Positions 40,261 through 49,003 of a stretch of DNA of 64,000 nt are shown here, in pieces. The notes below the pieces were generated by a model, which saw nothing but the letters and a program-made list of their open reading frames with translations, ran no database searches and had not been told where the DNA came from. The stretch lies in the NCBI RefSeq assembly GCF_019974155.1, contig NZ_AP025158.1:1612001-1676000 (forward strand), in the 5' to 3' direction. The position numbers and the translations under genes were made by a program. The stretch is from Thermus thermophilus. Its GTDB lineage: Bacteria > Deinococcota > Deinococci > Deinococcales > Thermaceae. The first letter of the stretch is position 1. Each line of letters opens with the position of its first letter.

Positions 40261-41150
40261 ACGCGCTCAATCTCCTCCGTGCCGAAAAGCCCGTGGGGCT
40301 TGAACCAAAGAACGAGAAGGAGGACCAGGAAGGGGAAGACGTCCCGGGTTCCCCCGCCGGGGACAAAGGGGTCCAGGTAGCCCGCCGCCAGGTTCTCCAA
40401 GACGCCGATGACGATCCCCGCCACCACCGCCCCGGGGATGGAGTCCAGCCCCCCCAGGATGACCACGGGGAAGACCTTAAGGCCAATGTGCACCAGCCCG
40501 TCCAGGTTCAGGCCGGAGATGGTGCCCACCACGATCCCCGCCGCCGCCGCGGTGAGCCCTGCCGCCGCCCAGGCCAGGGCGAAGACCTTCTCCACGGAGA
40601 CCCCGAGGCTCATGGCCGCCATCTGGTCGTCGGCCACGCTCCGCATGGCCACGCCCAGGGTGGAGCGCTGGAAGAACCAGGTGAAGAGGACGAGGAAGGC
40701 CAGGGTAAAGGCCACGGCGAGAAGCTGGGCGTAGGAGACCTGCACCCCAAGGACGCTCACCCCCCCAGGGGGCAGGAAGGCGGGGTAGCTGAAGTTGCCC
40801 GCCCCGAAGGGGGTAAGGTGGATCAGGCCGTCAAGGAAGGAGGCAAGGCCGATGGTGGCCATGATGACGGAGATGATGGGCTGGCCCACCATGCGCTTCA
40901 GGAAGACGCGCTCCACCCCAAAGCCCAATAGCGCGGTGAGGGCCAGGGCCAAGGCCGCGGCCAAAAGGAAGGGCGCCCCCAAGGCGACCATGGCCCAGTA
41001 GGCCAGGAAGGCCCCGATGGCGATGAACTGCCCCTGGGCGAAGTTCACCACCCGGCTCGCCTTGTAGATGAGGACGAAGCCCAAGGCGGCGAGGGCGTAG
41101 ACGAGCCCCAGGACCACCCCCGAGAAGAGGAGCTGGAGAAAGAAGCTCAC
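40257..41150 (-). CDS. livH: Branched-chain-type ABC transporter permease LivH
   Basis: A 297-residue permease. LVYALAALGFVLIYKASRVV and NFAQGQFIAIGAFLAYWA (about 15-50) are diagnostic, and VAMRSVADDQMAAMSLGVSV near 172 is the coupling loop. It pairs with LivM. It begins 4 bases inside the acyl-CoA synthetase gene, so the synthetase is translationally coupled to the transporter. Confidence 0.93.
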   Translation of the reverse strand: MSFFLQLLFSGVVLGLVYALAALGFVLIYKASRVVNFAQGQFIAIGAFLAYWAMVALGAPFLLAAALALALTALLGFGVERVFLKRMVGQPIISVIMATIGLASFLDGLIHLTPFGAGNFSYPAFLPPGGVSVLGVQVSYAQLLAVAFTLAFLVLFTWFFQRSTLGVAMRSVADDQMAAMSLGVSVEKVFALAWAAAGLTAAAAGIVVGTISGLNLDGLVHIGLKVFPVVILGGLDSIPGAVVAGIVIGVLENLAAGYLDPFVPGGGTRDVFPFLVLLLVLWFKPHGLFGTEEIERV

Positions 41151-43081
41151 GCGGGCACCTCCTCGGCGAACCCCAGGACGGGCACCCGCGCCCGGAGGCG
41201 CTGGAGGGTGCCGTCCTGGTAGCGGTACTCGGCCTCCACCTCCGCCTCCTTGGCCCCGGAGTAGAGGGCCTCCACCAGGGGGGCGTACTTCTTGGCGATG
41301 AGGCCCCGGCGCACCTTGCCCGTGCGGGTGAGCTCCTCGTCGTCGGCGTCCAGGAGCTTATAGAGGAGGACGAAGCGCCGGATCCTAAGCTCCTCGGGAA
41401 GCTCCTGGTTCACCTTCTCCACCTCCTTGCGGATGAGCTCGGCCACCTCGGGCTTCAGGGAGAGGTCCAGGTAGGTGGTGTAGGCCAGGCCCCGGTCCTC
41501 GGCCCACTTGCCCACGGTCTGGGGGTCTATGTTGAGGAAGGCGGCCAGATAGGGCTTCCGGTCCCCGAAGACCACGGCCTCCTTGATGTAAGGGGAAAAC
41601 TTCAGCTTGTTTTCCAGGAACTGGGGGCTGAAGACCGTGCCTCTCTCGGTGCGCATCACGTCGGAAAGGCGGTCAATGACCACCAGGTGGCCGTCCTCCG
41701 TGAGGTAGCCCGCGTCCCCGGTGTGGAGCCACCCGTCCCCGAAGGTCTCCTGCGTGGCCTCGGGCCTCTCCCAGTACCCGGCGCAGACCGCGTCAGAGCG
41801 GCAGAGGATCTCCCCCGCCTCGCTGATCCTGACCTCGGTCCCGGGGATGGGCAGGCCCACGGTGTCGTGGCGCACGTCCCCGTCCCGGTGGACGAAGGCG
41901 ATGCCGGTGATCTCCGTCTGGCCGTAGATCTGCTTGAGGTTGACCCCGATGGCGTGGAAGAAGCGGAAGACGTCGGGGCCCAAAGCGGCGCCCCCCGTGT
42001 AGGCCCGGCGGAGGCGGAGGAAGCCCAGCTGGTCCCGCAAGGGCTTGAAGAGGACCTGGTCGGCAAGCCAGTAGGCGAGGCGGAGCCCTAGGGGCATGGG
42101 CCTGCCCCGCATCCGGTACTCCGCCGCCCGGTACCCTACCTTGAGGAGGCGCTCGTAGACGAAGCGGTTGAACCGGGGGCTTTCCGAGATGCGGACCCAG
42201 ACCTGGCTCTGGATCCCCTCCCAGACCCTCGGGGGGCTGAACATCACGTGGGGGCCGATCTCCTTGAGGTCCTGCAGGGCGGTTTCCACCTCCTCGGGGA
42301 AGTTGACGGCGAACCCCCCGGTGAGGGCCATGGCCACGGACATCATCTGCTCCCCGATCCAGGCCAGGGGGAGGAAGGAGAGGTAGTCGTCCGTGGGCAG
42401 GAGGGGGTCCACCTCCTGGAGGGCCACCCCCATGTGGATCAGGTTGCGGTGGCGGAGCATGGCCGCCTTGGGGCGCCCCGTGGTGCCCGAGGTGGAGGAG
42501 AGGTGGCAGACCTCCTCGGGGTTCGCTTCCAGGAGGAGCTTCTCCACCGCGTCCGGGTGCTTCCTCCGGTGCTCCCGCCCCCGCTCCAGGACCTCGGCGA
42601 AGGAGAGGAGCCAGGGGTCCTTGTAGCCCCGCATCCCCTTCTCGTCCTCGTAGATCACGTAGCGCACGTGGGGGATCTCGTTTCGGATCTCGTAGAGCTT
42701 GTCCACCTGCTCCTGGTCCTCGGCGAGGACCACGCTCGCCCCCGTGTACTGGAGCATGTAGGCGATCTCAGGGGGAAGGCTGCTCTGGTAGACCCCCACG
42801 CTGATCCCCCGCACCGCCTGGGCCCCAAGCTCGGCGTAGAGCCACTCGGGGATGTTGTCGGCGATGATGGCGAGCCGCTCCCCCGGCCCAAACCCCAAAG
42901 AGAGGAGGCCGTGGGCGAAGAGGAGGACGTTCTCGTAGTACTGGGCGTAGGTGATCTCGTTCCAGATGCCGTAGTCCTTCTCCCGGAGGGCCACCCGGTC
43001 CCCCTCGTGCTCTGCCCTTAGCCTCAGGAGCTGGGGCAGGGTATAGCGCTTCATCTCGTAGGAGGGCCTCAAGGCCTTCAC
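41147..43081 (-). CDS. AMP-binding acyl-CoA synthetase within the liv operon
   Basis: A 644-residue ANL-superfamily ligase. The P-loop LSSTSGTTGRPKAAMLRHRN near 195, YGQTEITGIAF near 390, GWLHTGDAGYLTEDGHLVV near 440, and the C-terminal RTGKVRRGLIAKKY (catalytic-lysine region) near 595. It is of the long-chain or aromatic acid CoA-ligase type. It overlaps livG and livH by 4 bases on each side, so it is part of one uptake-and-activation unit: the transporter imports an acid and this enzyme makes its CoA ester (inference). Confidence 0.9.
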   Translation of the reverse strand: MKALRPSYEMKRYTLPQLLRLRAEHEGDRVALREKDYGIWNEITYAQYYENVLLFAHGLLSLGFGPGERLAIIADNIPEWLYAELGAQAVRGISVGVYQSSLPPEIAYMLQYTGASVVLAEDQEQVDKLYEIRNEIPHVRYVIYEDEKGMRGYKDPWLLSFAEVLERGREHRRKHPDAVEKLLLEANPEEVCHLSSTSGTTGRPKAAMLRHRNLIHMGVALQEVDPLLPTDDYLSFLPLAWIGEQMMSVAMALTGGFAVNFPEEVETALQDLKEIGPHVMFSPPRVWEGIQSQVWVRISESPRFNRFVYERLLKVGYRAAEYRMRGRPMPLGLRLAYWLADQVLFKPLRDQLGFLRLRRAYTGGAALGPDVFRFFHAIGVNLKQIYGQTEITGIAFVHRDGDVRHDTVGLPIPGTEVRISEAGEILCRSDAVCAGYWERPEATQETFGDGWLHTGDAGYLTEDGHLVVIDRLSDVMRTERGTVFSPQFLENKLKFSPYIKEAVVFGDRKPYLAAFLNIDPQTVGKWAEDRGLAYTTYLDLSLKPEVAELIRKEVEKVNQELPEELRIRRFVLLYKLLDADDEELTRTGKVRRGLIAKKYAPLVEALYSGAKEAEVEAEYRYQDGTLQRLRARVPVLGFAEEVPA

Positions 43082-43839
43082 GCTTCCACCCCCATGTAGG
43101 CCTCCTGCACCCTGGGGTTCTTCGCCACCTCCTCGGGCCTCCCCTCGGCGATGACCTGGCCGAAGTCCAGGACGTAGACCCGGTCGGAGATGTCCATGAC
43201 CACCCCCAGGTCGTGCTCAATGAGGACCACGGTGGTGCCCCGGGCCCGGATCTCCAGGATGAAGCGCACCATGTCCTCCTTTTCCTCCAGGGTCATCCCC
43301 GCCATGGGCTCGTCCAGGAGGAGGAGCTTGGGGGAAAGGGCCAGGGCCCGGGCCACCTCCACCCGCTTCCTCACCCCGTAGGGAAGGTTTCCCACGAGGG
43401 CCTTGCGGTAGGGCTCCAGCTCCATGAAGTCAATGACCTCCTCCACCACCCGCCGGTTGCGCACCTCCTCGGCCAGGGCCCGCCCGTAGAAGAGGCCCGC
43501 CTGGAAGAGGCCGTAGGAGAGGTGGGTGTGCCGGGCGAGGAGGAGGTTTTCCAAGACGGTGAGGCCGGAGAAGAGCTCAATGTTCTGAAAGGCCCGGGCG
43601 ATGCCCTTTCGGGTGACCTCGTGGGGACTTGCCCGGGTGAGGTCCTGCCCCTCAAAGAGGATGCGTCCTCGCTCCGGGTGGTAAAAGCCGGAGATGCAGT
43701 TCAGGAGGCTCGTCTTCCCCGCCCCGTTGGGGCCGATGATGGAGACGAGCTCCCCGGCCTCCACCCGCATGGACACCCCGGAAAGGGCGGCCACGCCGCC
43801 GAAGGTAAGGGTCACGCTTTCCACGTCAAGCTGCGCCAC
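43078..43839 (-). CDS. livG: Branched-chain-type ABC transporter ATP-binding subunit LivG
   Basis: A 253-residue ABC ATPase. Walker [20 protein letters not shown] near 36, LPYGVRKRVEVARALALSPK near 150 (a variant signature, as in LivG), Walker B LLLLDEPMAGMT near 172. It starts at a GTG with a GAGG ribosome site; first gene of the operon. Confidence 0.93.
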   Translation of the reverse strand: MAQLDVESVTLTFGGVAALSGVSMRVEAGELVSIIGPNGAGKTSLLNCISGFYHPERGRILFEGQDLTRASPHEVTRKGIARAFQNIELFSGLTVLENLLLARHTHLSYGLFQAGLFYGRALAEEVRNRRVVEEVIDFMELEPYRKALVGNLPYGVRKRVEVARALALSPKLLLLDEPMAGMTLEEKEDMVRFILEIRARGTTVVLIEHDLGVVMDISDRVYVLDFGQVIAEGRPEEVAKNPRVQEAYMGVEA

Positions 43840-43871
43840 CTACGCCTCCTCAGGGATGCGATTTGGCGTGA

Positions 43872-43901
43872 AGTATACCGGGCGGGGCGGCAAATTGTCA
43901 A
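43872..43901 (-). promoter_or_regulatory. liv operon promoter
   Basis: Minus strand: TTGACA (43896-43901), 18 bp, TATACT (43872-43877), about 32 bases before the livG start. The -35 box ends 3 bases from the target-site duplication of the first insertion sequence. Confidence 0.85.
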
Positions 43902-43904
43902 CGG

Positions 43905-43914
43905 GATTACGTAT
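43905..43914. repeat. Left 10-bp target-site duplication of the first IS
   Basis: GATTACGTAT, repeated exactly at 45088-45097. Confidence 0.9.
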
Positions 43915-45087
43915 CTGAGCTCTCATCACTTTCCTCCCCCCAGTTCCTGAAGCAACCTGACCAGCTCCTCCACCACTGCTTCCCTCCAAGGCGGGGGCCC
44001 CTGGGCCAGGGCGATCCGGCCCAGACGGAAGAGGCTTTGCCGCTCGGGATGGGCCAGAAGCCGGGGAAGCCATTCCCTGCCCTGCAAGCGCGCCCCCAGA
44101 AGGACCAAGAGCGCCATCCCCAAGGCCAGAAGCCATAACCACCCCCTGAGGCTCGCCCCCGTCCGCAGCCGATGGCGGTCCAGCCCAAACCCCTGCCCCT
44201 TCAGGTCCCTAAACCCCTCTTCAATCCACATCCGCCACCCATAGGGCGGCTCCCCCCCAAAAGGGCCCGAATAGGCCAGATACCAGGGATCCCGACCCCC
44301 TGGGTACACCAGGAGGGTGACTTCTACCCCCTCCCCACCGTGTCCGAAAAGGCGGACCTCCTCCCGCAGGGGGTGGACCACACGCTGGTAGCCCTCCTTC
44401 AGGGGAAGGCGCTTTCCCCCTTGGGGTTCCACCTCCCGGTTCTGCCGCAGGCGGATGAGGAAGCCCATGCCCCACCCCTGGAGCTTTCGCATCAGGGAGA
44501 CCCGGTCAAAGCCGCGGTCCAGGAGGAAGAGGGGGTATATCCCAGGTCCTGGACGGCGCGGCCCAGGCGGTGGAGGAACTCCTCCTCCACCCGGTTTTGA
44601 CTGGGGAAAGGGGAGAGGGGGTGAAGAGCGAAGGCCACCACCAGGGCCCTTCCCTTGAGGGGAAGGGCGGCCACCAGGGCTTGGTGCCTACCGTCCTCTG
44701 TGAAGGTCCAGTCCACGATGAGGGGGAGGGGGCGGTCTTTGGGGAAACGAGGGACGAGGAGGGGGAGGAGGGCTTCGGTGAGGGCCCAGGGGTCTTGCAG
44801 GGTGGGGTGATGGAGGAAGCGCCAGAGGCGATTGAGGCGGCTTTGGGCCAGGGTGGGGAGGGGGGTTCTGCGGGCGAGGTCGGAGAGGGTGGGGTCCAGG
44901 GGGGTAGTGAGGAGGGTGGACAGGAAGAGGGCGAGGTTGGAGCGGATGGTTTTCCTGAGGGAGGCGAAGACCTTATGGACCCAGAGGGTGATAACTTGGG
45001 AAAGGGGGGTGGTGGGCGGCACACCTTACTTACCCCCCTCTTCTCTTCCCTTGTCAAGCCCCAGCCCTCAAAGTGATGAGAGCTCAG
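43915..45087 (-). mobile_element. IS4-family-like insertion sequence, 1173 bp
   Basis: Bounded by perfect 18-bp terminal inverted repeats, CTGAGCTCTCATCACTTT (43915-43932) and its complement (45070-45087), and by a 10-bp target duplication. It encodes a DDE transposase in two frames on the minus strand. A 10-12-bp duplication and the DWTFTED / DRGFD / IEEGFRDLKG motifs fit IS4-type elements. Perfect ends and duplication suggest a recent insertion. Confidence 0.92.
43926..45022 (-). pseudogene. DDE transposase split by a frameshift
   Basis: The N-terminal part (45022 to 44492, 176 residues) has the first catalytic Asp in LIVDWTFTEDGRHQ; the C-terminal part (frame ending at 43926) has the glutamate motif WIEEGFRDLKGQGFGLDRHR. 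They join naturally as DLG-IYPLFLLDRGFDRVSL if the frame shifts by -1 at about 44538-44544 (CTGGGATATAC), equal to one lost G. Without it the second catalytic Asp (DRGFD) is not in frame with either start. The first stop and an ATG overlap as TGATG at 44490-44494. It is either inactivated or dependent on frameshifting; no classical slippery heptamer is seen. Confidence 0.8.
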
Positions 45088-45097
45088 GATTACGTAT
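45088..45097. repeat. Right 10-bp target-site duplication of the first IS
   Basis: Second copy of GATTACGTAT; the 19 bases that follow, up to 45116, are original intergenic sequence. Confidence 0.9.
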
Positions 45098-45117
45098 GGG
45101 TGTAAAAAACCGTCAGC

Positions 45118-46230
45118 TCAAAACTTGCACCTCCCGCATACCCCGCATAAACCTTCACCCCCTCCCCCCGGCGGCCCCAGACCCAGGGCGTGGAGCTCCC
45201 GCAGGATGACCTGCACCACCAGCTCGGGCAAGAGAACCCGAGCTGCCCCCTCCCTGGCCTCCCGCCAGCTCCCCTTCCCCTCCACCCCCACCCAGTGGGC
45301 CAGCAGGTAGGCCAGAAGGGAGAGCACCAGAAAGCGGTGCACCCCCAAGGCCGTCCGCTGCCCGAACTGCCCCAGGGAGAACTCACTCTTCGCAGCCCGG
45401 AAGAAGTGCTCTACCGTGAACCGCCTCCTTCCCCAGGTGAGCATGGTCCGGGGCGTGGCGGGAAAGGTGGCCACCACGTACCGCCACTCCCAGCCCCCTT
45501 GGGGCAGGGGGTAGCGGTACCAGGCCACCCAGACCGGGAAGGAAAGCCCCCACAGGTAGACCCGGCTCCCCTGCCGCCTGAGGTCCAAAAGCCTTCCCCC
45601 TCCCCGCAGCCTCCGGTCCCGCCGCATCCCCACCACCGTTTCCAAGCCCAACCGCCTCACCCCAAAGAGGAACCAGGCCGTACCAAAGGCCGCGTCCGCG
45701 GCCACCCGTATCCGGAAGGTCCGGCGCATCCAGAGGGGCAGAGAGGCCAGGAGGCTCAGGGCCAGGAGGGAGAGGCCTTTCTCCCCCTTGCCCCGCCATA
45801 GACGGTAGGCCCAGGGGACGCGGAGGTCCCCGTAGACGAGGTAAAGGACCACGAGGTGGAGGCCCCACTTGCCGTGAAAGAAGGAGAGGGGGAGGTGGGG
45901 GAAGTGGCCCCGCTTTTCCAGGGTGACCAGGTCCAGGACCACCAGGAGGCGGGGCTTGGGGCCCTTTCTCCGCCTGGCCCGGTCCAGGGCTTTCTGGGCC
46001 TCCTCGCGGGCCAGGCGGATGAGGGCGCGGGTGGGCCAGGGGTAGCGGTTGAGGAAGCGGGAGAGGGCGGAGGGGGACTTGGTCTTGCTGTGCTGGGGTC
46101 TAGCCTTGCCGTGACCGGTGAGGAAAAGGAACAACAGGGCCTTCAAGGATTCCCGCAGGTGGGGGGTTGGCATGAGGGCCAGGATGGTCCAAAGTAGGGA
46201 TAGGGCTACTGGTCTCATGGCACCCCTCAT
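45118..46230 (-). CDS. DDE transposase of the second IS
   Basis: A 370-residue (or 365 from the ATG at 46215) transposase. Candidate DDE residues: LLVVLDLVTLEKRG near 98, RVAADAAFGTAWF near 179 and FTVEHFFRAAKSEFSLGQFG near 272, where the E is followed by the usual K/R at +7. A basic stretch RARRRKGPKPR follows the N-terminal helices. The TGA stop lies within the terminal repeat. The start codons lie in a long hairpin. The gene looks intact. Confidence 0.85.
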   Translation of the reverse strand: MRGAMRPVALSLLWTILALMPTPHLRESLKALLFLFLTGHGKARPQHSKTKSPSALSRFLNRYPWPTRALIRLAREEAQKALDRARRRKGPKPRLLVVLDLVTLEKRGHFPHLPLSFFHGKWGLHLVVLYLVYGDLRVPWAYRLWRGKGEKGLSLLALSLLASLPLWMRRTFRIRVAADAAFGTAWFLFGVRRLGLETVVGMRRDRRLRGGGRLLDLRRQGSRVYLWGLSFPVWVAWYRYPLPQGGWEWRYVVATFPATPRTMLTWGRRRFTVEHFFRAAKSEFSLGQFGQRTALGVHRFLVLSLLAYLLAHWVGVEGKGSWREAREGAARVLLPELVVQVILRELHALGLGPPGGGGEGLCGVCGRCKF

Positions 46231-46251
46231 AAGAGGGGAAACCAGTAGCCC
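46203..46251. repeat. Hairpin over the transposase start
   Basis: Outer stem GGGCTACTGGT / ACCAGTAGCCC (11 bp) and inner stem CCCCTC / GAGGGG enclose both candidate transposase ATGs. In mRNA reading in from outside, the start would be hidden, a common IS safeguard. Confidence 0.7.
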
Positions 46252-46312
46252 TCTTCAAGTGGTCCCCAAGCATACTCATGCCCGCGGTGAATAAGTGCAA
46301 GTTTTGAGTCAG

Positions 46313-46341
46313 CTTTTGTTTTCCCTGCTCTATGCTACACT
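46313..46341 (+). promoter_or_regulatory. rpmH/rnpA promoter
   Basis: CTTTTG (46313-46318), 17 bp, TACACT (46336-46341), about 40 bases before the ATGs. The -35 box directly abuts the IS target duplication, so any upstream activating AT-rich element (GTAAAAAACC, now at 45102-45111) has been moved 1.2 kb away. Confidence 0.65.
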
Positions 46342-46378
46342 CTTAGAGGCATGGGGGGCCATGGCCCCAGGGAGGGAG

Positions 46379-46870
46379 ATGGATGAAAAGGACGTGGCAA
46401 CCCAACCGCAGGAAACGGGCCAAAACCCACGGCTTTCGCGCCAGGATGAGGACCCCGGGCGGCAGGAAGGTGCTGAAGCGCCGCCGTCAGAAGGGGCGCT
46501 GGCGCCTCACGCCCACCGTTCGGAAGCGGTAGGCCCCAAGCCCCCCGCCCCGGGGGGCAAGCTTCTTTCCCTCAAAGGCGACCGGGCCTTCCAGAGGCTC
46601 CGCAAGGGCAAGGCGGGGCGGGGGCGGTACGTTTCGGTGAAGTGGCTCCCCGCCGCCGAGCTCCGCGTGGGCATCGTGGTCTCCAAGAAGGTGGGCAAGG
46701 CGGTGGTGCGCAACAAGGTCAAGCGCCGCCTCCGGGAGGTCCTCCGCCGCCTCCACCTGCCCCAAGCCCACCTCCTGGTGGTGGCGAGCCCCGAGGCCCG
46801 GGAGGCGGACTTCGCCGAGCTCTTCCGGGACGTGGTGCGGGCCTTGCGCAAAAGCGGGTTGGTACAATAG
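46379..46870 (+). CDS. rnpA: RNase P protein component, extended Thermus form
   Basis: A 163-residue protein; ordinary RnpA has about 115-120. The C-terminal part is the canonical domain: [12 protein letters not shown], then [20 protein letters not shown] (the RNR motif). The N-terminal 60 residues ([20 protein letters not shown] onward) are read from the same DNA as rpmH in another frame. Starting 4 bases before the L34 ATG, it shares the ribosome site GGGAGG, the arrangement described for Thermus strains. The function of the extension is not evident. Confidence 0.93.
   Translation: MDEKDVATQPQETGQNPRLSRQDEDPGRQEGAEAPPSEGALAPHAHRSEAVGPKPPAPGGKLLSLKGDRAFQRLRKGKAGRGRYVSVKWLPAAELRVGIVVSKKVGKAVVRNKVKRRLREVLRRLHLPQAHLLVVASPEAREADFAELFRDVVRALRKSGLVQ
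46383..46532 (+). CDS. rpmH: 50S ribosomal protein L34
   Basis: A 49-residue, highly basic protein: [20 protein letters not shown], then [19 protein letters not shown] and TPTVRKR. It lies wholly inside rnpA in a different frame. In most bacteria rpmH precedes rnpA without overlap. Its ATG is 4 bases after the rnpA ATG, so initiation at the two is presumably in competition. Confidence 0.97.
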   Translation: MKRTWQPNRRKRAKTHGFRARMRTPGGRKVLKRRRQKGRWRLTPTVRKR

Positions 46871-46874
46871 CGGC

Positions 46875-47123
46875 GTGCGCGAGGTGCTGATCCTCCTCAT
46901 CCGCTTCTACCGCCGTTTTCTCTCTCCCCTGAAACCCAGGACCTGCCGCTTCCACCCCACCTGCTCCGCCTACGCCCTCGAGGCCCTAAAGCGGCACGGG
47001 GCCTTCTGGGGGAGCTATCTCGCCGTGCGGCGGGTCCTCCGCTGCCACCCCTGGAACCCCGGCGGGCTGGACCCGGTGCCCGTCCTCTTCCCCCCGAGGA
47101 AGGTCCGGGGAGGTGCGGAATGA
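46875..47123 (+). CDS. yidD: Membrane protein insertion efficiency factor YidD
   Basis: An 82-residue protein with the invariant pattern [30 protein letters not shown] (in part, 9-38) and [13 protein letters not shown]. It is usually found between rnpA and yidC, as here. It starts at a GTG 4 bases after rnpA and overlaps yidC by 4 bases. Confidence 0.95.
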   Translation: MREVLILLIRFYRRFLSPLKPRTCRFHPTCSAYALEALKRHGAFWGSYLAVRRVLRCHPWNPGGLDPVPVLFPPRKVRGGAE

Positions 47124-48412
47124 AGAGGCTCCTTGCGGCCTTCCTTTTCCTCCTCCCCGCCCTCGCCCTGGAGGTGGGGTTCAAGGACGTGGACGCGAAC
47201 GGGGACGGGACCTTGGAAAAGGTCGCCGTCACCAACCTCATGGACCTGGCCTTCAATGAAGCGGGCCAGGTGGTGGGCTGGTACGTGAAAACCTACAAGG
47301 GCACGGCCTTCGGCGACTACGCCCGCGCCCCCAGCCTGGCGGCGAACGGCCCCGTCCTCTCCCCCGTGGGCTTCCGGCCCCTGGAGGCGGAGTTCGCCGT
47401 AGAGGACGGCCATCTCCTCGCCCGCTTCCGGGGGGAAGAGGGGACCCTCACCTACCGCATCCCCAAGGAGCGGTACACCGTGGAGGTGACGGCGGACTTC
47501 CCCCTCGCCCTCAAGCTCTCCGCCCAGGGGAACCCCAAGGCGCTATTGGAAGGCGCCGCCGAGCCCGCCCCGAGCGGGGAGGGGCGCCTCGTCTACCTCG
47601 CCTGGCAAACCCGGCCCAAGGCGGGCTACGCCCTGGTGGCCTTCGGGGAAGGCCCCTTGGAGGGCAGGCTCGTGGGGCGCGAGGGGGAGGTGCGGCTGGG
47701 GCCGGGAGAGGTCCTCAGGGTCTATGGCGGCCAGAACGAGCTCGTCCGCTTCCACGTGGAAGGCCTCCTCTCCTTCCCCGGCCTCTTCAGCCCCAACCTC
47801 TGGGGCCAGCTCTCCTTAGGCCTCCTCTGGATCATGGAGGCGGCCTACCGCTTCACCGGCAACTGGGGCCTCGCCATCCTCTTCCTGACCCTGGTGGTGC
47901 GCCTCCTCCTCTGGCCCCTCATGCACCAGCAGTTCAAGAGCATGGCGGAGATCCAGCGCCTCCAGCCCCTCATCCAGAAGATCAACGAGAAGTACAAGGA
48001 CGACCCCAACAAGCGGGCGGAGGCCACCATGAAGCTCTACCAGGAGCACCGGGTCAACCCCGCCGCCGGCTGCCTCCCCCTCCTCATCCAGATGCCCATC
48101 CTCTTCATCCTCTGGAAGGTGATCGCCAACTACGAGTTCGGCCAGGGCTTCCTCTGGATCCCCGACCTCGCCCTCCCCGACCCCTACTACATCCTCCCCG
48201 TCCTCTACGTGGCCAGCACCTTCCTCTCCACCTGGCTCTCCGCCCACGGGAACCGGGACCTCATCCGGCAAAGCCTCTTCATGAACCTCATCTTCGTCTT
48301 CCTGGTCCTCCAGTTCCCCTCGGGGGTCACCCTCTACTGGGTCCTCTCCACCCTCATCGGCCTCGTGCAGCAGTGGCTCATCAACAAAAGCCTGGCCCCC
48401 CTTAAGGCGTAA
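47120..48412 (+). CDS. yidC: Membrane protein insertase YidC
   Basis: A 430-residue insertase with an N-terminal signal/anchor ([15 protein letters not shown]), a periplasmic beta domain of about 200 residues, and five C-terminal helices. The conserved core begins at [20 protein letters not shown] near 245 with the hydrophilic-groove Arg, then [20 protein letters not shown] near 275 (C1 loop) and [20 protein letters not shown] near 312. It works with SecYEG or alone at the inner membrane. Confidence 0.95.
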   Translation: MKRLLAAFLFLLPALALEVGFKDVDANGDGTLEKVAVTNLMDLAFNEAGQVVGWYVKTYKGTAFGDYARAPSLAANGPVLSPVGFRPLEAEFAVEDGHLLARFRGEEGTLTYRIPKERYTVEVTADFPLALKLSAQGNPKALLEGAAEPAPSGEGRLVYLAWQTRPKAGYALVAFGEGPLEGRLVGREGEVRLGPGEVLRVYGGQNELVRFHVEGLLSFPGLFSPNLWGQLSLGLLWIMEAAYRFTGNWGLAILFLTLVVRLLLWPLMHQQFKSMAEIQRLQPLIQKINEKYKDDPNKRAEATMKLYQEHRVNPAAGCLPLLIQMPILFILWKVIANYEFGQGFLWIPDLALPDPYYILPVLYVASTFLSTWLSAHGNRDLIRQSLFMNLIFVFLVLQFPSGVTLYWVLSTLIGLVQQWLINKSLAPLKA

Positions 48413-48421
48413 ACTGGGGGC

Positions 48422-48991
48422 ATGGACGAGCGCAAGAAGAGCATTGACGAGCTCCTCTCCGACCTCGGGGTCCTCGAGGAGGCCCCGGTGGAGGTGGAGC
48501 TCAAAGAATCGGGAGTCCCGGAGGCCCAAGGGGACCCCAGGGCCTTCCTGGAGGAGTTCCTCGGGGGCCTCCTCCTCCTCTTGGACCCCGGCCACCGCCT
48601 GGAGGTGCGGGTGGAAGGGGAGACCCTCAAGGCCGAGGTCAAGGGAGGGGACCTGGGCCGCCTCATCGGGAAGGAGGGGCGGACCCTGAGGGCCGTGGAG
48701 CACCTGGCCCGGGTGGTCCTGACCCGGCGCTTCGGCACCGGCTACCGCCTCGTCCTGGACGCGGCGGGGTACAGAAGCCGGGCGGAGGCCCGGATCCGCC
48801 GCCTCGCCGAGGAGGCGGCCCTCACCGTGGCCATGACCGGGGAGCCCCTCCACCTCCCCCCCATGCCCCCCGGGGAGCGGCGGATCGTGCACATGCTCCT
48901 CAAGAACCACCCCCGGGTCACCACGGAAAGCCAAGGGGAAGGGGAGGAGCGGCACGTGGTGGTCTACCCCAGGCGCGAGGCCCAAGGCTGA
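48422..48991 (+). CDS. Jag/KhpB-like RNA-binding protein
   Basis: A 189-residue protein with a short Jag-N-like acidic start, a KH domain (KGGDLGRLIGKEGRTLRAVE near 74-93, with the GxxG-type loop IGKEG) and a C-terminal R3H domain (PPGERRIVHMLLKNHPRVTT near 151-170). These proteins bind RNA and influence cell elongation. It sits after yidC as in many bacteria. Confidence 0.92.
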   Translation: MDERKKSIDELLSDLGVLEEAPVEVELKESGVPEAQGDPRAFLEEFLGGLLLLLDPGHRLEVRVEGETLKAEVKGGDLGRLIGKEGRTLRAVEHLARVVLTRRFGTGYRLVLDAAGYRSRAEARIRRLAEEAALTVAMTGEPLHLPPMPPGERRIVHMLLKNHPRVTTESQGEGEERHVVVYPRREAQG

Positions 48992-49003
48992 GGGCCCGAG
49001 GCC

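Larger units (their letters stand above)
45117..46308 (-). mobile_element. Second insertion sequence, about 1192 bp
   Basis: Terminal inverted repeats CTCAAAACTTGCAC (45117-45130) and GTGCAAGTTTTGAG (46295-46308), flanked by TCAG on both sides (45113-45116, 46309-46312), a probable 4-bp duplication. Because GTCAGCT recurs at both edges, the exact ends could shift by a few bases. One intact transposase gene fills it. It lies 29 bp from the first IS and is unrelated to it at the ends. A 4-bp duplication fits IS701-like elements of the IS4 superfamily. Confidence 0.85.
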
